DNA of 64,000 nt from Parus major (Eukaryota > Chordata > Aves > Passeriformes > Paridae). Under the pieces are notes generated by a model, which saw only the letters and a list, made by a program, of their open reading frames with translations, did no database searches and was not told where the DNA came from. This document shows, piece by piece, positions 62,501 to 64,000 of this stretch. Each line of letters starts with the position of its first letter. Position 1 is the stretch's first letter. Position numbers and translations under genes: made by a program. Location of the stretch: assembly GCF_001522545.3 (NCBI RefSeq), contig NC_031774.1, positions 50,001,363-50,065,362 on the forward strand, read 5' to 3'.

Positions 62501-63048
62501 TACAAGTTCAGGATCTGGAGGCTGTAGAATATCTTTTCAGGATAAAAGTGACTGGGTTACAGGGTTTTTGCTAAGGTGTAGTGCTACTGCAGGTCAAATT
62601 ATTTTGCTTAAACCCCCTTGAAAGTTTTAAATGAACCTATTTTAGTTTGTCCTTGACCTAGACTGAATATGTACACTTTTCATTTTTGAGATGGGAGAGA
62701 ATATATCACAAGATGTTCTAATCCAGCCTTTTCTGTGGGTCTGTGTGTTTTGGCCCAGCACCCCATGCCCACTGTTGTCACTGTTTAAATGCAATCCTTA
62801 AGAGAAAGTAGAGAAACTGAGAAAAAAAAATGGGGAGAAAAGAGCTATTAAGCTGAGTATTTCAGTAGTAATGCCTTTTTAAATTCTATTCAGGTACCAA
62901 CAGAATAAGCCACGCAGTTCAAGGAGCACACGAGGGTGGAATATTTGCACTGTGTATGCTGCGAGATGGCACATTGGTATCAGGAGGTGGAAAAGACCGA
63001 AAGCTGATATCTTGGAATGGAAATTACCAAAAAATTCACAAAACTGAG
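23320..63048 (+). CDS. EML1: EML1, echinoderm microtubule-associated protein-like 1 (partial, 12 internal exons)
   Basis: Twelve exons joined with consistent phases encode about 475 residues that match vertebrate EML1 from just after exon 1 to roughly residue 500 of about 815. EML1 is a cytoplasmic microtubule-associated protein. Its family has an N-terminal coiled coil that trimerises, a basic Ser-rich linker, a HELP motif and a tandem atypical WD40 propeller. In mammals EML1 is needed for normal positioning and division of neural progenitors, and its loss causes subcortical heterotopia. The sequence shows the acidic coiled coil starting [12 protein letters not shown], the linker with [11 protein letters not shown], the HELP stretch [16 protein letters not shown], and WD blades ending in VWDS, VWDW, YFWT, LVWG and LISW. 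The assignment is EML1 rather than EML4 because the coiled coil and linker match EML1 closely. Exon 1, the remaining WD40 exons and the stop codon lie outside the window. No frameshift or internal stop is seen in the canonical exons. Confidence 0.97.
26355..26417 (+). CDS. EML1: Candidate in-frame cassette exon of EML1 (63 nt)
   Basis: Sixty-three bases lie between an AG acceptor (cgtag) and a strong donor (CAG|GTAAGA). Entered in phase 1 from exon 2, the sequence reads [20 protein letters not shown] plus Thr, with no stop, and leaves in phase 1, so it can be included or skipped without changing the frame. The peptide is Lys/Ala/Glu-rich with a Ser-Pro, which suits the start of the linker after the coiled coil. 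Mammalian EML1 is known to have longer and shorter isoforms, but I cannot confirm that this exon corresponds to one of them. The polypyrimidine tract is only moderate. Confidence 0.78.
28477..28524. repeat. Compound ATT/AAT trinucleotide repeat
   Basis: ATT units run into AAT-phase units and back to ATT, giving a partly self-complementary tract in intron 2 about 170 bp before exon 3. Confidence 0.9.
28691..28823 (+). CDS. EML1: EML1 exon 3: basic linker
   Basis: A 133-nt exon entering in phase 1 and leaving in phase 2. It encodes [20 protein letters not shown] and then [18 protein letters not shown] followed by VSPAAK. This is the start of the positively charged, low-complexity linker that binds microtubules in EML proteins. 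The acceptor is TTTTACAG and the donor is AAAAG|GTAGGC. It matches human EML1 closely apart from a diverged last few residues. It joins directly to exon 4 through a split Ser codon, or to the candidate 48-nt exon through a split Arg codon. Confidence 0.96.
33184..33220. repeat. Pure purine tract
   Basis: Thirty-seven bases of only A and G, with G5, A5, G7 and A8 runs. Homopurine tracts can form triplex DNA (inference). Confidence 0.85.
34430..34477 (+). CDS. EML1: Candidate in-frame micro-cassette exon of EML1 (48 nt)
   Basis: Forty-eight bases are bounded by a pyrimidine-rich acceptor (ggattaagcag) and a strong donor (AAG|GTGAGG). Entered in phase 2 from exon 3 it reads [16 protein letters not shown] and leaves in phase 2 to complete a Ser codon with exon 4. 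There is no stop, and the downstream frame is kept. The insert is basic, like the surrounding linker. The evidence is the coincidence of good splice sites, matching phases and an open frame. No homologue is recalled, so this is an inference. Confidence 0.6.
35380..35458. repeat. Perfect 20-bp inverted repeat with 25-nt loop
   Basis: The left arm at 35387-35406 (begins gtgtaggctg) and the right arm at 35432-35451 (ends cagcctacac) are exact reverse complements. On the + strand as RNA the stem extends outward by about seven more pairs to 35380 and 35458, two of them G-U. The result is a hairpin of about 27 bp and 79 nt. The loop is AT-rich. It could be a palindromic mobile element remnant, a template-switch fold-back or a pre-miRNA-like hairpin. 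Confidence 0.95.
37762..37896 (+). CDS. EML1: EML1 exon 4: Ser/Arg-rich linker
   Basis: A 135-nt exon, phase 2 in and phase 2 out. It encodes [20 protein letters not shown], then [12 protein letters not shown] and a Ser run ending SGKKNSE. This is the most basic, serine-rich part of the microtubule-binding linker, with Ser-Pro and Arg-x-x-Ser sites suited to mitotic or basophilic kinases (inference). The acceptor is TTTTATTAG and the donor is GAAAG|GTAATG. It agrees well with human EML1. Being phase-symmetric, it could itself be skipped. Confidence 0.96.
38231..38650 (-). mobile_element. Degraded antisense ERV LTR fragment
   Basis: The left edge resembles the reverse complement of a bird retroviral LTR 3' end. 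It shares an exact 15-base stretch (cagtgggatgaggag, 38294-38308) and the same order of flanking motifs with the better preserved LTR at 55079-55634. It is older and more diverged, and its right boundary is uncertain. No internal viral genes are present. Confidence 0.55.
39115..40455 (+). mobile_element. CR1 LINE, sense, internally deleted, with endonuclease remnant
   Basis: Chicken Repeat 1 non-LTR retrotransposon. Positions 39118-39530 encode an endonuclease-like segment: [29 protein letters not shown], then DHEVEF. It is split by a frameshift near 39165 between the WVGIKG part and the FYRQVE part. Downstream, 39540-39720 matches the region after the endonuclease. The reverse transcriptase region is missing, and the sequence then jumps to the CR1 3' part (from about 39755) and ends at TTCTGTGATTC near 40455, the typical CR1 3' octamer. 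The usual catalytic Asp of GDFN is Glu here. The element is dead. A 60-bp inverted CR1 fragment interrupts it at 39863-39925. Confidence 0.9.
39863..39925 (-). mobile_element. Short antisense CR1 3' tail nested in another CR1
   Basis: This reads as the reverse complement of a CR1 3' end: aaaatcatagaattgtcatg, then ggttggaagaggccttttag and atcatc-aatccaacc. The host CR1 sequence resumes at ctgcccctctactcagccct. Fragments this short are typical of 5'-truncated CR1 insertions. Confidence 0.8.
44265..44293 (+). CDS. EML1: EML1 exon 5: 29-nt microexon
   Basis: A very short exon entering in phase 2 and leaving in phase 1, with acceptor TTTTCACAG and donor GCAG|GTAGGA. It encodes [10 protein letters not shown] (shared codons at both ends) and matches human SKPKEPVFSA. 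It links the Ser-rich linker to the HELP exon. Because 29 is not a multiple of three, it must be constitutive when the canonical flanking exons are used. Confidence 0.95.
44674..44718. repeat. 24-bp perfect palindrome with extra direct copy
   Basis: Positions 44691-44714 are a perfect palindrome (attacattacaa and its reverse complement). An 18-base unit beginning aattgtaatg occurs twice in direct orientation (44674-44691 and 44701-44718), so three copies of the 12-base arm lie in 45 bp in alternating orientation. Confidence 0.95.
47830..48060 (+). CDS. EML1: Candidate 231-nt Ser/Pro-rich cassette exon of EML1
   Basis: The acceptor tctgtctag at 47821-47829 follows a long pyrimidine tract. Entered in phase 1 from exon 5, the frame is open for 77 codons: [20 protein letters not shown], then an acidic stretch ([17 protein letters not shown]), then Ser/Pro repeats ([23 protein letters not shown]). 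A donor CCAA|GTCAGT at 48061 lets it leave in phase 1 and rejoin exon 6 in frame (SPMKSPK-EGYVKMF). The length is exactly 77 codons. The composition suits the EML linker and offers several Ser-Pro sites. The donor is not optimal (C at +3). If it is not used, the frame ends at TAA 48084-48086, giving a truncated isoform. I recall no described homologue. Confidence 0.72.
48856..48985 (+). CDS. EML1: EML1 exon 6: HELP motif, first half
   Basis: A 130-nt exon, phase 1 in and phase 2 out. It encodes [20 protein letters not shown], then [18 protein letters not shown] and LKLEWV. This is the start of the hydrophobic EMAP-like protein (HELP) motif, which packs into the tandem propeller and defines the family. 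The acceptor is CTTTTGTAG. The donor GTATCCTTTC is not a usual U2 donor but a perfect U12-type one (see the intron entry). Confidence 0.97.
48986..53106 (+). other. EML1: EML1 intron 6, apparent U12-type intron
   Basis: This 4.1 kb intron begins GTATCCTTTC, matching the minor-spliceosome 5' consensus RTATCCTTT at all nine positions. Near its end, cttgacc (53089-53095) matches the core of the U12 branch-site consensus, with its A about 12 nt before the exon. There is no polypyrimidine tract between it and the AG. The intron splits a Val codon in phase 2 between the two HELP exons. The remainder is AT-rich unique sequence with one 12-bp hairpin (52510-52538). A region of GA-rich unique sequence lies at about 50750-51600. 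Confidence 0.85.
52510..52538. repeat. Perfect 12-bp inverted repeat, 5-nt loop
   Basis: The arm atttgtgttgat at 52510-52521 is the exact reverse complement of 52527-52538, with loop atgac. It lies in the U12-type intron about 570 nt upstream of exon 7. Confidence 0.95.
53107..53256 (+). CDS. EML1: EML1 exon 7: HELP motif second half and first WD blade start
   Basis: A 150-nt exon, phase 2 in and phase 2 out. It encodes [20 protein letters not shown], then [20 protein letters not shown] and YTGHNDDVK. The hydrophobic [12 protein letters not shown] core is the signature of the HELP motif, and GHNDDVK begins the first WD40 repeat. The donor is TG|GTAAGT. It differs from human at a handful of positions (S for N after DCR, F for Y in VVVLYN). 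Confidence 0.97.
53257..54271 (+). other. EML1: EML1 intron 7
   Basis: A 1.0 kb intron with GTAAGT donor and TTCTTTTCTAG acceptor. Nothing else is recognised in it. Confidence 0.85.
54272..54341 (+). CDS. EML1: EML1 exon 8: WD40 region
   Basis: A 70-nt exon, phase 2 in and phase 0 out. It encodes (C)[19 protein letters not shown] followed by KDGK, the [11 protein letters not shown] strand of the first WD40 repeat, which is conserved across EML proteins. The acceptor is TTCTTTTCTAG and the donor is AAA|GTAAGT. Confidence 0.96.
55079..55634 (-). mobile_element. Antisense solo LTR of an avian endogenous retrovirus
   Basis: About 555 bp with TG at one end and CA at the other, in reverse orientation. 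It matches the general plan of a common bird ERV (ERVL-like) LTR as I recall it. The left side starts tcatgatttaaccccagtca. The middle carries an inverted TATA-like region (ccagtttatgtactgggcat, 55371-55390). The right side ends actctatcccagtcaaaatg and a final gaggaca. No gag, pol or env sequence flanks it, so it is a solo LTR. I see no clear target-site duplication, so the boundaries or the age are uncertain. Confidence 0.82.
55806..55852 (+). repeat. Duplicated TATA-like motif
   Basis: The 16-base unit atataggtatataaaa occurs twice, about 26 bp apart. Each copy contains TATATAAAA. It lies roughly 75-120 bp upstream of the GC-rich block. Confidence 0.85.
55925..56043. promoter_or_regulatory. 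GC-rich block with CTCF-like core
   Basis: About 120 bp of GC-rich sequence with several CpGs lies inside an otherwise AT-rich intron. At 55973-55984 the minus strand reads ccaccagagggc, fitting the core of the CTCF motif. On the right it is bounded by a 9-bp inverted repeat, aaataaaat (56048-56056) with attttattt (56062-56070). Regulatory function is inferred. It could also be a fragment of an old retroelement. Confidence 0.45.
56577..56687 (+). CDS. EML1: EML1 exon 9: WD40 region
   Basis: A 111-nt exon in phase 0-0 encoding [20 protein letters not shown], then [17 protein letters not shown]. The VWDS motif closes one WD40 blade, and the second half starts the next. The acceptor is TTTCATAG and the donor is TCC|GTAAGT. 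It matches human EML1 with conservative changes (V for I in RIWDS, M for I in GIGFF). Confidence 0.97.
56688..58516 (+). other. EML1: EML1 intron 9
   Basis: A 1.8 kb intron. A purine-rich stretch at 57890-58010 weakly recalls a decayed sense CR1 but is not clear enough to call. A short imperfect tandem repeat of a ten-base unit (atatgtgtaa) lies near 58390-58412. Confidence 0.85.
58517..58612 (+). CDS. EML1: EML1 exon 10: WD40 region
   Basis: A 96-nt exon in phase 0-0 encoding [20 protein letters not shown], then [28 protein letters not shown] is a near-invariant EML blade that ends in a WD-type VWDW. The acceptor is TTTTGCCTCAG and the donor is AAG|GTGTTG. Because it is a whole number of codons, skipping would not shift the frame. 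Confidence 0.97.
58613..59108 (+). other. EML1: EML1 intron 10 with possible intronic poly(A) signal
   Basis: A 496-nt intron. AATAAA at 58668-58673, 56 nt past exon 10, is followed by T-rich sequence. Read-through from exon 10 meets TAA after three codons. Confidence 0.6.
59109..59243 (+). CDS. EML1: EML1 exon 11: WD40 region
   Basis: A 135-nt exon in phase 0-0 encoding [20 protein letters not shown], then [20 protein letters not shown] and QGLFE. The [20 protein letters not shown] segment is a classical WD40 blade. The acceptor is TTCCTTCCAAG and the donor is GAG|GTAAAA. It agrees with human apart from a few surface changes (N for S in EGSS). Confidence 0.97.
59244..60688 (+). other. EML1: EML1 intron 11
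   Basis: A 1.4 kb AT-rich intron with a T-run near 59458-59473. No element or other gene is recognised. Confidence 0.85.
60689..60788 (+). CDS. EML1: EML1 exon 12: WD40 region
   Basis: A 100-nt exon, phase 0 in and phase 1 out, encoding [20 protein letters not shown], then [13 protein letters not shown]. The pattern [19 protein letters not shown] is a WD40 blade with the Gly-Asp turn. The acceptor is CATGCAG and the donor is AAAG|GTAAGA. Confidence 0.97.
60789..62893 (+). other. EML1: EML1 intron 12
   Basis: A 2.1 kb intron. A short imperfect tandem repeat of the unit cagaaattat lies at 61156-61201. Otherwise it is unique sequence with no recognised feature. Confidence 0.85.
62894..63048 (+). 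CDS. EML1: EML1 exon 13: WD40 region (last exon in window)
   Basis: A 155-nt exon, phase 1 in and phase 0 out, encoding [20 protein letters not shown], then [20 protein letters not shown] and [36 protein letters not shown] is the blade that leads to the second half of the tandem propeller. The acceptor is TTCTATTCAG and the donor is GAG|GTGATA. It is close to human EML1, with NGNYQKIHK replacing SGNYQKLRK. Confidence 0.97.
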
Positions 63049-64000
63049 GTGATATTGCCTACCTTGAAATTACTCTGCTGCTTAAAATGAAATTATCTTT
63101 TCCTCTGAGCAGCATTTTTAATAAATTATTTTTCTTATGAATATGTATTCTATGGAAAATCAGATCAATGGTAAAATACAATGTTTTCATATGCTGAGTT
63201 GGAAGGGACCCATCAGGATAAAGTCCAACTCTTGGCCCTGTACAGGACAACCCAAATTTTCAGTCCTCAGGTCATTCCTGTGATTCCCTATTCATTAACA
63301 TAGTATTTTCTTTCTAAGTTCTGTGGTAACTGGAAAATAAATCTTGTGTTCATATCTTCCCATATTATTTCTTCCTTTTTTAGCATTTAATAATGTGATG
63401 TAACATTTTACTTCAAAGTATTACAGGATTGAAATGATTTTGTACTTTTCTCTTCCCCCAAATGATGTGAAGATTTTTTGAGGGTTTTAATACTTAAAGT
63501 TTTTCATTAATTTCTTGGTTGATGTTGTTGTTTTTTAAATGTAATTAAAATAAAATTTGAAAAATTACTCTAGCTGCTATGTAGGAACTTTAAAGATTAA
63601 AGCAGATTTTGTTTGGACAGAAATACTTTGACTGTTTACATACTGAATGTAAGAGAAGAATCAGCAGAAGTCTGAGGAAGGGCTTCAACTCTACCATATA
63701 ATATTAAATAATAATACCATAACATAATAAATAATAATATTTAAAGTTGCAAACATATATGCAACTGGAATGGCATGTCTGTTTTTGTAATTCAGTTTTT
63801 AACACAGAACAAGGGACATGCTTCTTGTGCTGTTTCTAACTGTGGTGTCCTTTTTCTCTTGTTTGTTCATATTCTGGTATTCCTTGTTATTTCACATCTT
63901 CCCTTGAACTTCATTTTTGAGATTTGCACTGGCTCTTTCAGAACCTAGGCTGCAGTTAAAGAAACATTCATTGCAAGAAAATGCTCTAAGTAGAAATGCT
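63049..64000 (+). other. EML1: EML1 intron 13, 5' portion
   Basis: The window ends inside this intron. It holds a short antisense CR1 tail (63188-63285) and an ATA-rich stretch near 63697-63743. Confidence 0.85.
63188..63285 (-). mobile_element. Short CR1 3' tail, antisense
   Basis: It starts with the same bases as the copy at the window start (atatgctgagttggaaggga) and continues through the 3' part for about 95 bp before losing similarity. It is 5'-truncated. Confidence 0.82.

Overview
The window is a piece of a vertebrate, almost certainly avian, chromosome. It lies almost wholly inside one large intron-rich gene on the + strand: EML1 (echinoderm microtubule-associated protein-like 1). The avian assignment rests on CR1 LINE fragments with typical bird 3' ends (1-355, 19925-19996, 39115-40455, 63188-63285), two antisense LTRs of a kind common in bird genomes, and EML1 exons that differ only slightly from the human protein as I recall it. 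The exact species cannot be read from this window.

Layout: 1-23319 is the 3' part of a very long first intron. Twelve canonical coding exons follow between 23320 and 63048. All splice phases agree and together they give about 475 codons. Exon 1 lies upstream of the window, and the exons for the rest of the WD40 region and the stop codon lie downstream, so the gene is open at both ends. In protein order the exons encode the N-terminal trimerising coiled coil (exon 2), a basic Ser/Pro/Arg-rich microtubule-binding linker (exons 3-5), the HELP motif (exons 6-7), and the first WD40 blades of the tandem atypical propeller (exons 7-13).

Beyond the standard exons I see three candidate in-frame cassette exons, all in the linker. 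They are 63 nt (26355-26417, phase 1-1), 48 nt (34430-34477, phase 2-2) and 231 nt (47830-48060, phase 1-1, Ser/Pro-rich). Each is stop-free in the frame that splicing would impose and keeps the downstream frame. The intron between the two HELP exons (48986-53106) looks like a U12-type (minor spliceosome) intron. A possible extra 5' exon lies at 7741-7955.

The other structure is intronic: a perfect 20-bp inverted repeat with a 25-nt loop (35387-35451), a perfect 24-bp palindrome (44691-44714), smaller hairpins, a GC-rich block with a CTCF-like core (55925-56043), a CR1 with a recognisable but broken endonuclease region carrying a second, inverted CR1 fragment, and two antisense LTRs. I found no second protein-coding gene, tRNA, rRNA, CRISPR array or prokaryotic feature.
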